64,000 bases of DNA from Chloroflexota bacterium (GCA_016183425.1 JACPEP010000042.1:62001-126000); one strand, 5' to 3'. Shown: positions 1 to 8,327, counted from the stretch's first letter. Notes: generated by a model not told the origin, from the sequence alone. Program-made: numbers and translations.

Positions 1-330
1 GGTGCAGAAAAGGGCCTTTTCCAGGGTCGTCTCCCGGGGCAGTCCATGGATCTCGTTGTGGCGCAGGATGGCGCTAACGACGGCTGGCGAAACACCCATT
101 TGGTGGGCCAGGTCCGCTCCGGTTCGGCTATGGTTGGCTGGTTCCGTCTCGGTCATCTCAACATCGATGTCGTGCAAAAGTCCGGTAAGTCCCCACTCCT
201 CCTCGTTTTCACCCAAGCGGCGGGCTAGTGAATGCATGATGGCCTCCGTGGCCAGCATGTGCTTTACGGTGTTCGGGTTCTTCACGGCCCTGGTTACCGC
301 CGCTACCGCTTCCTCTCGGCTCACTGCCAC
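1..330 (-). CDS. HD-domain phosphohydrolase (C-terminus cut off by window edge)
   Basis: Reading the minus strand from a GTG at 330 gives 110 residues that run off the window without a stop. The HD signature is at residues 53-54 (LLHDID), with further candidate metal ligands upstream (KHMLATEA, MHSL) and downstream (NHSRTG, RHNE). This is the arrangement of the short HDIG family (PF01966, usually about 180-190 aa), metal-dependent phosphohydrolases whose substrates are mostly unknown. A GGAGGTGAT ribosome-binding site lies about 10 nt upstream of the GTG, and a sigma70-like promoter sits just beyond it. Family assignment is firm; substrate cannot be predicted. Confidence 0.82.
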   Translation of the reverse strand, partial: MAVSREEAVAAVTRAVKNPNTVKHMLATEAIMHSLARRLGENEEEWGLTGLLHDIDVEMTETEPANHSRTGADLAHQMGVSPAVVSAILRHNEIHGLPRETTLEKALFCT

Positions 331-368
331 AGAAGCATCACCTCCTCGAGAAGCTACAGATAAATGAT

Positions 369-396
369 ATTATACCCAAGCTGGCTTATGTTACAA
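369..396 (-). promoter_or_regulatory. sigma70-like promoter of the HD-domain gene
   Basis: On the minus strand TTGTAA (396-391) and a perfect TATAAT (374-369) are separated by 16 bp, about 40 bp upstream of the GTG start and its GGAGG site. It shares the intergenic region with the divergent secreted-protein gene beginning at 406. Confidence 0.6.
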
Positions 397-405
397 TACC
401 GGTAA

Positions 406-1149
406 ATGATAAGCTTATTGACTATAAACCGTGCTCTTGTGTTATTGTTTGCCTTTTGCTTGTCTATTCCGATAGCTTCGGCCGCATGTACCTTTCGAGC
501 CGCTGAGGGTCCCACAGAGACGCCGAGGGTTACTCCTCCGACTTTGCCTTCACGACCCACATCTACGCCAGAACCTACCCTTACGCCAAGACCAACCCGT
601 ACGCCCAAGCCGATTTTGCCTGTGCCGCAAGAAATCCGTGAGCTTGCAAAGGAGGTCGATGCAGCGCTTCAGCGCCGCGACCTCCTTTTCTTCAAGGAGA
701 GCGCAGTAACGCTACCAATCACCTGTGGGGCAAAAGATGTGCCGCCCGGCATTGGCGGGCCGGACTGCCAATACGTTGGGCAGCAGTTCGACGGCTTTCC
801 GATAGCCAGAATGGGTTCCGAAGGGGGCACTATTCCGTTGGAGAACGCGCTTGCTCTGATTGAGCGTCTTTGGAGTGAGTCGGTGCCCCAGGCCACGGAC
901 CAGTTCGGCAGCGGGGAGGCAAGGGTCTATGCGCTAGGTCCGTCTGCCGTAGTTCTCACCGCTCTTATCGAACGACCTCAAGACTTCGCCGGAGCTGGAC
1001 CACTACGGGTCAGCCTCGCTACACATTGGCGACAGGAAAGCAGCGGCTGGCGTTTCGTGAAGCTAACCAGCGCCTTCGTTTTGGGAAAAGCCTTCCTGGT
1101 GCCTGAACCGGCAGCCTTAAGCCACCTTCAAGGGTGGGAGCGCTTCTAA
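406..1149 (+). CDS. Secreted protein with Thr/Pro-rich linker, unknown function
   Basis: 247 aa. Residues 8-27 form a hydrophobic signal segment (ALVLLFAFCLSIPIASA) followed by ACTF. Residues 35-75 are a low-complexity TPR/TPP linker (TPEPTLTPRPTRTPKP), typical of exported, cell-wall-spanning linkers. The remaining ~170 residues form a globular domain with two cysteines close together (TCGAKDV...PDCQY) that could form a disulfide. I do not recognise a family. The similar Thr/Pro linker in the lipoprotein at 51997-52914 suggests a common export style in this organism. No strong ribosome-binding site precedes the ATG, so the start is uncertain. Confidence 0.6.
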   Translation: MISLLTINRALVLLFAFCLSIPIASAACTFRAAEGPTETPRVTPPTLPSRPTSTPEPTLTPRPTRTPKPILPVPQEIRELAKEVDAALQRRDLLFFKESAVTLPITCGAKDVPPGIGGPDCQYVGQQFDGFPIARMGSEGGTIPLENALALIERLWSESVPQATDQFGSGEARVYALGPSAVVLTALIERPQDFAGAGPLRVSLATHWRQESSGWRFVKLTSAFVLGKAFLVPEPAALSHLQGWERF

Positions 1150-1172
1150 CCCTCAAGGCCGAATCCCCGCTT

Positions 1173-1190
1173 GGTATGTCCGGACATACC
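1173..1190. promoter_or_regulatory. Perfect 18-bp palindrome, candidate operator upstream of hisHA
   Basis: GGTATGTCCGGACATACC is a perfect inverted repeat. Its centre is about 40 bp upstream of the start site expected from the TATAAT at 1209-1214, and it covers the position where a -35 box should be. No good -35 hexamer is present. That geometry fits a dimeric regulator acting as class II activator or as repressor. The regulator is unknown. Confidence 0.5.
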
Positions 1191-1208
1191 GGATATATGT
1201 GAAGCTGA

Positions 1209-1214
1209 TATAAT
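1209..1214 (+). promoter_or_regulatory. -10 element of the hisHA promoter
   Basis: Perfect TATAAT. The hexamer 17 bp upstream (ATACCG) is a poor -35 match and lies in the end of the 18-bp palindrome, so activity may depend on the factor that binds there. A transcript from here would have a leader of about 70 nt before hisH. Confidence 0.5.
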
Positions 1215-1290
1215 GGATAAACTGGGAGGAACAAGGAGGGTTGGAGGAAACCAAAGGCCCTGTCTCAGGGAAAGACGAATTGAGGCTGCA

Positions 1291-1908
1291 ATGATCGCCA
1301 TCGTAGACTATGGAGCGGGCAACTTGCGCAGCGTGGCCAAGGCCATAGAAAAGCTGGGCTACTCTTATTTGGTGACCGCCGAGCCGGAGAGGGTTCTGGA
1401 GGCGGAGGCAGTTATCTTGCCTGGGGTGGGGGCAGCCGGAGAGGCGATGCGCAGTCTGGAGCGCTTGGGACTGGTGGCGCCGCTGCGCCAGGTGATCGCC
1501 GAGGATCGACCTTTCTTTGGTGTGTGCCTGGGATTGCAGTTGCTGTTCGCTGCTACCGAAGAGGGGGGTGGGGAAAGGTGCCTCGGCATCGTTTCGGGGC
1601 GGGTACGGCGGCTGCCGCCGGGCCTGAAGGTGCCCCATATGGGCTGGAACCAGGTTGGGCATAAGATAAGGCATCCCATATTCCAGGGTATCTCCGACGA
1701 GGCCAACTTCTACTTTGTTCATAGCTACTACGGCGAGCCAGAGGATTCTTCCCTGGTGGCCGGGGAGACGGAGTACGGCATTCCCTTTTGCAGTATGCTG
1801 GTACGAGGTAATCTGGTGGCTACGCAGTTTCACCCGGAGAAGAGTGGCGAATTGGGATTGCAACTGTATCACAACTTTCTTCTCTTCGGCGGCGTGCGGA
1901 GAGGCTGA
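1291..1908 (+). CDS. hisH: Imidazole glycerol phosphate synthase, glutaminase subunit HisH
   Basis: 205 aa. HisH hydrolyses glutamine and channels ammonia to HisF, which makes imidazole glycerol phosphate and AICAR in histidine synthesis. The start is placed at the ATG giving MIAIVDYGAGNLRS, the family's usual N-terminus; an in-frame extension upstream is unlike the family. The nucleophile Cys lies in GVCLGLQLLF and the His-Glu pair in TQFHPEKSGE, so the class I amidotransferase triad is complete. hisA follows after 2 nt. HisF and the rest of the pathway are not in this window, so the his genes are probably split over several loci. Confidence 0.96.
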   Translation: MIAIVDYGAGNLRSVAKAIEKLGYSYLVTAEPERVLEAEAVILPGVGAAGEAMRSLERLGLVAPLRQVIAEDRPFFGVCLGLQLLFAATEEGGGERCLGIVSGRVRRLPPGLKVPHMGWNQVGHKIRHPIFQGISDEANFYFVHSYYGEPEDSSLVAGETEYGIPFCSMLVRGNLVATQFHPEKSGELGLQLYHNFLLFGGVRRG

Positions 1909-1910
1909 GG

Positions 1911-2627
1911 GTGGAGGTCATTCCGGCCATAGACCTGAGAGGGGGCCGATGCGTGCGTCTCTATCAGGGGGACTATGCTCGAGAGACGGTCTTCTCCTCG
2001 GATCCGGTGGCCGTGGCGCGGCGCTGGGAGGAAATGGGAGCTTCTCGACTGCACATGGTGGATCTGGATGGGGCAGCTTTGGGAGAGGTGCAACACTACC
2101 AGGTAATCCAGCACATCGTCCAGGCAGTGGGCCTGGCGGTGCAGGTGGGGGGTGGGGTGCGGAGTCTGGAGAGTATCGAGGAGTTGGTGGGGATAGGCGT
2201 TGGCAGGGTGGTCCTGGGGACGGCGGCGGTGGAGAACCCGGAGCTAGTGCAACGGGCTTGTAGCCGTTTTGGAGAGGCCATCGTGGTTGCCGTGGACGCC
2301 AGGGATGGCTATGTGGCCACCCGAGGCTGGCTGAAGAAGGAAGGATTGACCGCCGCCCAGGTGGTGGAGCAGATGGGCAGCCTGGGAGCGAGGCGCTTCC
2401 TTTATACCGACATCGGACGGGACGGCACCCTGGCCGGTCCCAATCTGGAGGCCTTAAAGGAGCTGGTGAACGTCACCCCTTATCCCATCATCGCCTCAGG
2501 GGGCGTGGCCTCCCTGGCTGACCTGGAGCGCCTCAGGGAGACGGGGGTGGAGGCAGCCATCGTTGGCCGTGCCTTGTACACGGGAGCGCTGGACTTGAGG
2601 CAGGCCGTCCAGGTGTCCCGAAGCTAG
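1911..2627 (+). CDS. hisA: ProFAR isomerase HisA
   Basis: 238 aa (beta/alpha)8 barrel that isomerises ProFAR to PRFAR, the fourth step of histidine synthesis. The GTG start gives MEVIPAIDLRGG with the N-terminal catalytic Asp in AIDLRGG; the second catalytic Asp is in VVAVDARDG. Phosphate-binding loops are visible as QVGGGVRS and IIASGGVAS. Without HisF nearby it is tempting to consider a HisF or PriA role, but the YTDIGRDGTLAGPN segment is HisA-like. Translation is probably coupled to hisH (2-nt gap). Its stop overlaps the stop of the convergent MFS gene in a shared CTAG. Confidence 0.96.
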   Translation: MEVIPAIDLRGGRCVRLYQGDYARETVFSSDPVAVARRWEEMGASRLHMVDLDGAALGEVQHYQVIQHIVQAVGLAVQVGGGVRSLESIEELVGIGVGRVVLGTAAVENPELVQRACSRFGEAIVVAVDARDGYVATRGWLKKEGLTAAQVVEQMGSLGARRFLYTDIGRDGTLAGPNLEALKELVNVTPYPIIASGGVASLADLERLRETGVEAAIVGRALYTGALDLRQAVQVSRS

Positions 2628-3793
2628 ACCGGTGCCGTTTCCTTCACGGGGGGTGCGGCGGCTCTGGCTGGCTCCCGAATAAGATAGCTGGCGGCAGTGG
2701 CCACCATGGCGGCGAGGAAAGCCAGGCTGAAGGGCCAGGAATAGCTGCCAGTGGCGTCGAAGACAACGCCCCCCAGGTAGACCCCCGTGGCGCTGCCGAT
2801 CTGGTGGCTGAGGCTTATCATTCCCAGGAGAACACCCATGGAGCGCTGGCCGTAGATGTCGGCGACCAGGGCTGAGGTAGGCGGAACGGTGGCAATATAG
2901 GAAAGGCCGCCGACGATGGCTACCAGGTACAGGCCTACCTCGCTGCGCGCTCCCAGAAGGATAAGGAGGGACATTCCCCGTAAGAAATAGGTGGCGGCCA
3001 GAGGGTTTTTTCGCCCCCATCGGTCGCAGGCGAATCCCATGACGATCGAGCCCACAGCGCTGAAGGCCCCCATGAGGCCCAGGGCATTGGCGGCGACCAT
3101 CTCGTCGATACCGATGTCGGTGGCAAAGGGAACCAGATGGGTTTGGAGCATGGTGATGGTGAAGCCGCACACGAAATAGCCTAGCGCCAGCAGCCAAAAG
3201 GGACGAGTGGCCATGGCTTCCCGAAGAGTGGTTGTTTTTCCTTCCGTTGCGGTTGCCCCTCTTCTACCAGAGGCTCCCGATTCTCCGTATCCGTAGGGCA
3301 GGCTACCCACCTGGGCCGGGCTGTCCTTCATTAGTATCAAGGTCACGGGCACCACTACGGCAAGAAAGAAGCCGCCCATGAGGAGGTAGGTCTGCCGCCA
3401 TCCCTGGCTTAAGATGAGGGCCATGGTGATGGGGAGGATGACAAATTGACCCGCCGACAGACCGGCGGCGACGAGGCTTATGGCCAGACCGCGCCTCTTT
3501 ACAAACCACCGGGCGACTAAGGCGGAGAGGCTGACCATGGTGGAGCCGCCGAAGCCCATGGCGGTGAAGACCCCGTAAAACAGGTATATCTGCCACAGTT
3601 GGGAGACCATGCTGGTGGCCATCAGACCGAGGCCGGTGACCACGAGGCTGAGGGAGACCACTCGCTTGGGGCCGAAGCGATCCACCAACATGCCACTTAT
3701 CGGCTGCATTATGCCGTGGGTGAGGCTGTAGATGGACATGGCCAGGGATACCGATGCCCGGTCCCACCCGAAGTCGTTTATCAGGGGCTTCAT
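2624..3793 (-). CDS. MFS transporter (true start probably further upstream, near 3892)
   Basis: 389 aa from the first ATG, with about 11 hydrophobic segments and MFS-like loops (DRFGPKR, CDRWGRK). It resembles monocarboxylate/oxalate:formate-type porters. The first ATG lies inside the domain: coding continues in frame for 33 more codons and supplies the missing first helix (GWIILGLGFFIFFND). No ATG, GTG or TTG exists there; an ACG at 3892-3890 follows AAAGGAGAGCACCA, so a rare ACG start or a sequence error is likely. It lies downstream of a UbiD decarboxylase and a zinc-ribbon gene on the same strand and may import or export the carboxylate involved. Substrate is inferred only. Confidence 0.85.
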   Translation of the reverse strand: MKPLINDFGWDRASVSLAMSIYSLTHGIMQPISGMLVDRFGPKRVVSLSLVVTGLGLMATSMVSQLWQIYLFYGVFTAMGFGGSTMVSLSALVARWFVKRRGLAISLVAAGLSAGQFVILPITMALILSQGWRQTYLLMGGFFLAVVVPVTLILMKDSPAQVGSLPYGYGESGASGRRGATATEGKTTTLREAMATRPFWLLALGYFVCGFTITMLQTHLVPFATDIGIDEMVAANALGLMGAFSAVGSIVMGFACDRWGRKNPLAATYFLRGMSLLILLGARSEVGLYLVAIVGGLSYIATVPPTSALVADIYGQRSMGVLLGMISLSHQIGSATGVYLGGVVFDATGSYSWPFSLAFLAAMVATAASYLIREPARAAAPPVKETAPV

Positions 3794-3997
3794 GAACAGG
3801 CCTAGAGTTGAGCGAGGGGCGGCGTCGTTGAAGAAGATGAAGAACCCTAATCCCAGGATGATCCAGCCGTAGAATAGTCCCTTTTTGTTCGTTGGTGCTC
3901 TCCTTTTAGGTGCCCGATGGTTTGGGCGGCGAAGCGCTATGTTCGACTTGTCTTGCCCCGATCCCGCCGGAGCCTTTTAGCCCAAGTTTCAAGGCGG

Positions 3998-4144
3998 TCA
4001 AACCTTAACCTTGGGGCTGGCCTCTTGGGGAAAATAGTTGTCGCAGAAAGGGCAGTGGAACTCCACCCCCAGGCCCAGCATGTGGGGGCTGACGATGAAC
4101 TCCTTCTGGCACTGGGGACATACTATCAAGGCGCACTGTCCCAT
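3998..4144 (-). CDS. 48-aa zinc-ribbon protein
   Basis: Translation from the ATG at 4144 gives 48 residues with CPQC at positions 9-12 and CPFC at 31-34, a classic four-cysteine zinc ribbon with a 19-residue spacing. GGGAG sits about 8 nt upstream of the ATG and the TGA is at 4000-3998. It lies between the UbiD gene and the MFS gene, both on the minus strand. Such mini-ribbons often bind nucleic acid or partner proteins. Function is unknown, but position, motif and ribosome-binding site argue that it is a real gene. Confidence 0.6.
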   Translation of the reverse strand: MGQCALIVCPQCQKEFIVSPHMLGLGVEFHCPFCDNYFPQEASPKVKV

Positions 4145-4216
4145 CTTTTTTCTCCCTTCTTCGGGCTAGTACCTTTTTGCGGAGGTCAGCGCATGGATGG
4201 CCAAGGAACGATACCG

Positions 4217-4298
4217 CTCATCCTGAGCCAGTCGAAGGATGAGAATCATCGTGGTTCGACAGGCTCACCACGAGCGGACAGGCTCACCACGAGCGGAC
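4217..4298. repeat. Intergenic palindromic/tandem repeat
   Basis: Contains an inverted repeat CTCATCC (4217-4223)/GGATGAG (4237-4243), then a 19-nt unit AGGCTCACCACGAGCGGAC repeated twice exactly (4261-4279 and 4280-4298). Related GTTCGAC-type sequence recurs near 40270. This looks like a REP-type intergenic element rather than a CRISPR: only two units and no spacers. Confidence 0.6.
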
Positions 4299-4368
4299 AT
4301 ACCCAACTATGACAAATACTCATAAGCTCTCAGAATAACCTTATTAGACACTTTCCTTTGGCTCCTGG

Positions 4369-5865
4369 CTAGGCCCAGTAGGTGGTACGGTCCAGGGGTA
4401 TGCGATCCAGAATCTCCCGGGGCACGAAGTCCTCCAGTTTGATGCGAGCCAGGGCGTCCTCGGGGCACTTGGAAACGGGAGAGTAGGGCCGACCCAGGGG
4501 GCGGGTTGCATCCACTATCATCGCCGAGGTTTTGATCTCATCTCCCAGAGAAGGGTCCAGCATGTTGCCCCGCATTACGTCTTTTATGATGGAGATGTCC
4601 CGTTGAGGCTGAACCCTGGTGGCCAAGGCCCACAGGATGTCCGTGGGGTCGAAGACGTCGATGTCCTCGTCGAAGACGAAGACGTTCTTGGTGTGGTCGA
4701 AGGTGAAGGCGGCGGCGGCGGCCCGTCCTTGGTCGCCCTCGGCCATCTTCTTCATAGAGATGTAGATGGAGTAGTGGGCATGGCGTCCGCTTTTGCACAC
4801 TGCCTTTACCCCGGGCACCGCCTCTCGAACGCGCCGCAGATAGGCCCCCTCTCGAGCGATGTCCAGCCACGGCTTGTCTCCTTCGGGGGTGATGATGGAT
4901 TGAATCATGGCGCCGCGACGATAGGTGATGGCCCGCACCTCGTAGCGGAGGGAGGTATTGTAGCGTTGAGGGCCCAGGTAGCCTGGAGCTTCGCCAAAAG
5001 GGCCCTCAACCATCCGCTTACCTGGGATGAGGGCACCCTCCATTACCATATCGGCATCGGCCGGAACCATAAAAGCGTCACCAAAGGTCTCAGAGGGAAC
5101 CAGTCTCAGGGGTTCTCCCAGATAGCCGCCGATGATGTGGTACTCGTCTACCTCAAAGGGTCCCTGGTAACAGGCCCCCATGTTGAAAGCCGGGTGATGG
5201 CCCAGCACCGTGGATACCGGGCATTCCAGGCCGTTGTCCTCGTAGTCCTTAAAGATACGCCATAGGTGTCGGGGAGAGGAGTAGAATGCCGTGAGGCGAG
5301 GGCCTTTAATCTCCATGCGGTGGTACGAGGTATTGTAGACCCCGGTCTTTCTGTCCTTCACGGTGGAGGCCATGACGATGTAAGGGCCGCCGTCCATCTC
5401 GTGGTGGCGCATGATGGGAAGCTTGGTGAGGTCAGCCTCTTCTCCTACTTTGATAACCTCCTTTACCGGCGCCTCTTCCTTACTCACCAGTTGAGGCGGA
5501 ACGCGGTGCTCCTCCCGACGCAGGCACTCCTCGGCGATGTCCACCCGGCTGGCGGAACGGGGGAGATCCAGGGCGACCTGAACCTTACCTCGGGAGATCT
5601 CAGCGTTCATTATCAAAGGGATGTCGCTTATCTGTCCTTTAAGATTGAGCGGTTTATCGAAGATGATGATGGGGAACTTTTTCAGGGCGTCCAGCTTTTT
5701 TATGATCGCGGTGACGTCATAGTGGGCAGGGTCAACTACCTTAGTGACGTGGATTAGCTCGCCGGGCAGCTCCCGTTTCACATCCTCCAGGAAGCTGGCC
5801 AGGCTTTTGGGCCTGGGGGCCTTGTCTCTGGAAGCAGTGGTACGGGTGGTGGTTTGTGCCGTCAT
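4369..5865 (-). CDS. UbiD-family (prenylated-FMN) decarboxylase
   Basis: 498 aa, the normal length for UbiD enzymes, which use prenylated FMN made by UbiX to (de)carboxylate aromatic or alpha,beta-unsaturated acids. The catalytic Glu-containing segment is present (VEGPFGEAPGYLGP), along with the N-terminal alpha/beta domain and the C-terminal DEDIDVFDPTDILWALATR segment. A strong AGGAGGTAGACA precedes the ATG. No ubiX is visible. Downstream on the same strand are a zinc-ribbon gene and an MFS transporter. A ubiquinone role is unlikely because no other quinone gene is near; a catabolic decarboxylase is more probable. It is only distantly similar to the second UbiD at 38704-40161. Confidence 0.9.
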   Translation of the reverse strand: MTAQTTTRTTASRDKAPRPKSLASFLEDVKRELPGELIHVTKVVDPAHYDVTAIIKKLDALKKFPIIIFDKPLNLKGQISDIPLIMNAEISRGKVQVALDLPRSASRVDIAEECLRREEHRVPPQLVSKEEAPVKEVIKVGEEADLTKLPIMRHHEMDGGPYIVMASTVKDRKTGVYNTSYHRMEIKGPRLTAFYSSPRHLWRIFKDYEDNGLECPVSTVLGHHPAFNMGACYQGPFEVDEYHIIGGYLGEPLRLVPSETFGDAFMVPADADMVMEGALIPGKRMVEGPFGEAPGYLGPQRYNTSLRYEVRAITYRRGAMIQSIITPEGDKPWLDIAREGAYLRRVREAVPGVKAVCKSGRHAHYSIYISMKKMAEGDQGRAAAAAFTFDHTKNVFVFDEDIDVFDPTDILWALATRVQPQRDISIIKDVMRGNMLDPSLGDEIKTSAMIVDATRPLGRPYSPVSKCPEDALARIKLEDFVPREILDRIPLDRTTYWA

Positions 5866-6218
5866 TGTCTACCTCCTGACTCTAGCTTTGGGGCGCCATT
5901 TCGATGCTGCTATCCTACTGGGAAGACGAGGAGGTGTCAAGTTCGGAATAGCGACGGCATGTGTTCAGACGGAGGCGCGGGGCGCAAAGCCAGGCCTGGC
6001 TTCACGGGTTGAAAACTAGAGCTATTTGGCATCGCCACCAGGTGGGTGTCGCGCCGGCTAGACCGCCTTCTGCCAAAGATCGGGGTTGACGTTAAGCTAG
6101 TGATGGCGACTGCCCATATAGACAAGCTTAGAGCCGCGGCAGATCGAGACCAAAGTGGCCCGGGTGAGATATAATAATGGGGCCTGTATCTTAAAGGCGC
6201 CGTTTGAAAAATAGTTAG
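5866..6218. other. Intergenic region with one -10 box
   Basis: About 350 bp between the divergent UbiD and PIG-L genes. I see no convincing coding sequence. A perfect TATAAT at 6170-6175 on the plus strand is about 45 nt upstream of the PIG-L start and probably its -10 element; no clear -35 accompanies it. Confidence 0.45.
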
Positions 6219-7094
6219 ATGAACAGTTTTTCTTCTCCCAAACCATCTGGCCGCCGGTTGCTCGCGGTGCTAGCGCATCCTGACGACGAGACCTTCGGCA
6301 TCGGAGGCACCTTGTCCCTATACGCCCGTCGGGGAGTCGAGACTCACCTGGTCTGTGCCACGCGCGGCGAGGCTGGAGAAGCACCACCACACCTAAAAGG
6401 ATTCGCCTCCGTTGGCGAGATGCGTGAGGACGAGCTGCGCTCGGCGGCGTCCATCCTGGGCTTGAAGGCGGTGTATTTTCTCGGCTACCGGGACTCGGGC
6501 ATGCCAAACTCACCCGATAACCATCATCCTCAGGCGCTGGCGGCGGCTCCCCTAGAAGAGGTGGCACACCGGGTGGCGGGCCATATTCGCCGGGTCCGTC
6601 CCCAGGTCGTCATTACCTTCGACCCCATCGGCGGCTATCGCCACCCGGACCACATTGCCGTTCACCAAGCGACAGTGGAGGCCTTCCATATGGCGGAAGA
6701 CCCATGTCTAGACATCGAGAGCCTGCCGTCCCACTCGCCACAAAAACTGTATTACGCCACCTTCTCGCGCCGCTTCTTGCGCTGGGCTGTGCGTCTCACC
6801 CGATTACTTGGCCGCGACCCGCACCGCTTCGGTCGCAACAAAGATATCGACCTGACTGCGCTGCTGGAGGTGGACTTCCCCATTCACGCCTCTATCTCCA
6901 TTCGTGAGGTGGCGCGGCTGAAGGAGCAGGCTTCTGCCTGCTACGCTAGCCAGGGCGGGGGTCTTAGTGGTCCCCTGAGATGGCTGTTTCGCTGGTTTGG
7001 CGGGAGCGAGACGTTTATGCAGGCGTTCCCGCCAACACCATCACCACTTTTGGAGCGAGACTTGTTTGAGGGGCTAACTGGCCACGAAGGCTAA
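6219..7094 (+). CDS. PIG-L/LmbE-family zinc deacetylase
   Basis: 291 aa. The family removes N-acetyl groups from amino sugars or thiol conjugates (MshB, Mca, BshB). The zinc motif AHPDDE is at residues 19-24 and a second metal/catalytic motif HPDH at 142-145, so the site is complete. Residues 150-230 carry a longer insertion (KLYYATFSRRFLRWAVRLTRLLG) than bare LmbE proteins, similar to Mca-like members. The 3' neighbour is a convergent ROK kinase. Whether the substrate is a glycan or a thiol conjugate cannot be told. Confidence 0.88.
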   Translation: MNSFSSPKPSGRRLLAVLAHPDDETFGIGGTLSLYARRGVETHLVCATRGEAGEAPPHLKGFASVGEMREDELRSAASILGLKAVYFLGYRDSGMPNSPDNHHPQALAAAPLEEVAHRVAGHIRRVRPQVVITFDPIGGYRHPDHIAVHQATVEAFHMAEDPCLDIESLPSHSPQKLYYATFSRRFLRWAVRLTRLLGRDPHRFGRNKDIDLTALLEVDFPIHASISIREVARLKEQASACYASQGGGLSGPLRWLFRWFGGSETFMQAFPPTPSPLLERDLFEGLTGHEG

Positions 7095-7195
7095 GCGGTC
7101 CGGGCTTCGTGTCCACGATAGAATTCCCAGCCATGGGGGTAGCCGCGGGTAGCCAAAAGGAGGCCCTTCGCTGTGTTCAGGAAGATACTTCTCTT

Positions 7196-8167
7196 TTAAG
7201 CTGCGCGTACCAGCTTGACCATGCCCAATAGGGCTGCCTGCTCCCCCAGTTGGCCTGGGACCACCTTAACCGTCTGCGCCGGTAGAGAAAGGGCCCGCTT
7301 TCTCATGGTCGCTACGGCTGGGTCCACAAGGAAAGCTCCCATTTGAGCTACGCCGCCACCGATAACGATGACCTCCGGGTTTAGGATGTTTACTACGTTG
7401 GCCAGCCCAACCCCCAGGTATTCCGCCGCCTGCCTGATTAGCTGGTTGGCCAGGGAGTCCCCTCTCTGAGCGGCCAGAAAAATGGTTCGAGCGGTAACTC
7501 CTTCCTCGCTCGTCGCTGCCAGCTCGCTAATAAGAGAAGATTCCCCATCGGCCAGGTGTGCTTTGGCCTCCCTGGCCAGGGCCGTCCCCGAGGCCAGGGA
7601 CTCCAAACAGCCGTTGTTGCCGCAGTTACAGGGTGGGCCGTGCAAGTCCACGATCATGTGACCTATCTCACCGGCGCTTCCGTTAACGCCCCGATAGAGT
7701 TGGCCATGGACGATGATGCTGCCCCCGATGCCGGTGCTCACGGTAACGTAGACCATGTGAAGTGCCCCCCGCCCCGCCCCAAAGGCGTATTCCCCTAGAG
7801 CGGCGGCATTGGCGTCGTTTTCAAAAACCACGGCTGCCCCCAGCCTCTCCTCTAGAATCCGTTTCAAGGGTACGTCCTTCCACCCGGGCAGGTTAGGAGA
7901 CTGGGTGACGATGCCCCGAGCAACATCCAGAGCGCCGGGGACAGCCAGGCCTATGCCCAGAAGGCGGGATGTAGGTACGCCTTTGTCCAGGGTCACCTGA
8001 CGTATGGCCGTCTCCAGGCTGCCGATTACCGCCTCCGGCCCCTGTTGAGCCTGGGTAGCGCGGTAGTCTCGATAGAGGATGCGGCCGTTGCTATCCAGAA
8101 GGGCGGCCAGGATTTTGGTGCCCCCCAGGTCTACAGCGGCGATGAGACCGCCCGTTTTTGGGGCCAA
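7196..8167 (-). CDS. ROK-family sugar kinase (glucokinase-like)
   Basis: About 323 aa. The N-terminal ATP-binding phosphate loop is AVDLGGTKILAALL, the catalytic Asp lies in ENDANAAALGEYAFGAGRG, and the ROK zinc-binding motif CNCGNNGCLE follows GEIGHMIVDLHG. These are diagnostic of ROK glucokinases and N-acetylhexosamine kinases. I prefer the TTG at 8167 because AAGGAGGGAGC lies directly before it; a GTG at 8188 without a ribosome-binding site would add seven residues. No DNA-binding domain is present, so it is an enzyme rather than a NagC-type repressor. Hexose specificity is not resolved. Confidence 0.92.
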   Translation of the reverse strand: MAPKTGGLIAAVDLGGTKILAALLDSNGRILYRDYRATQAQQGPEAVIGSLETAIRQVTLDKGVPTSRLLGIGLAVPGALDVARGIVTQSPNLPGWKDVPLKRILEERLGAAVVFENDANAAALGEYAFGAGRGALHMVYVTVSTGIGGSIIVHGQLYRGVNGSAGEIGHMIVDLHGPPCNCGNNGCLESLASGTALAREAKAHLADGESSLISELAATSEEGVTARTIFLAAQRGDSLANQLIRQAAEYLGVGLANVVNILNPEVIVIGGGVAQMGAFLVDPAVATMRKRALSLPAQTVKVVPGQLGEQAALLGMVKLVRAA

Positions 8168-8295
8168 AGCTCCCTCCTTAGCCTGCACAAAGTGCTCTGC
8201 TGCCCAGGATGGTAACGGAAAGGAACCGAACCTGTCAATGACCTATTCTTCGTGCCACTTGCTTGCTTTTTTCTGACCTTTTCCTCAAAAACCCC

Positions 8296-8327
8296 TTGAC
8301 AAACGCTATGGGGGGGGGGGGTATAAT
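8296..8327 (+). promoter_or_regulatory. Promoter with 12-nt poly-G spacer (cassette 1)
   Basis: TTGACA (8296-8301) and TATAAT (8322-8327) are perfect consensus boxes separated by 20 bp, of which the last 12 (8310-8321) are an uninterrupted G run. The copy at 54630-54660 has 13 G and a 19-bp spacer. Both spacers exceed the optimal 17 bp, so slippage in the G tract could switch promoter strength, as in known phase-variable promoters of other bacteria. Confidence 0.75.

Noticed and set aside
2-367. Plus-strand open frame over the HD-domain gene
   Set aside because: Shadow of the minus-strand HD-domain gene, which has the motif, promoter and ribosome-binding site.
4261-4298. Direct 19-bp tandem repeat as a CRISPR remnant
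   Set aside because: Only two adjacent units without spacers, and no cas gene in the window.
3917-4312. Open frame of 131 codons on the plus strand
   Set aside because: Antisense to the zinc-ribbon gene, contains repeat sequence and has no ribosome-binding site.
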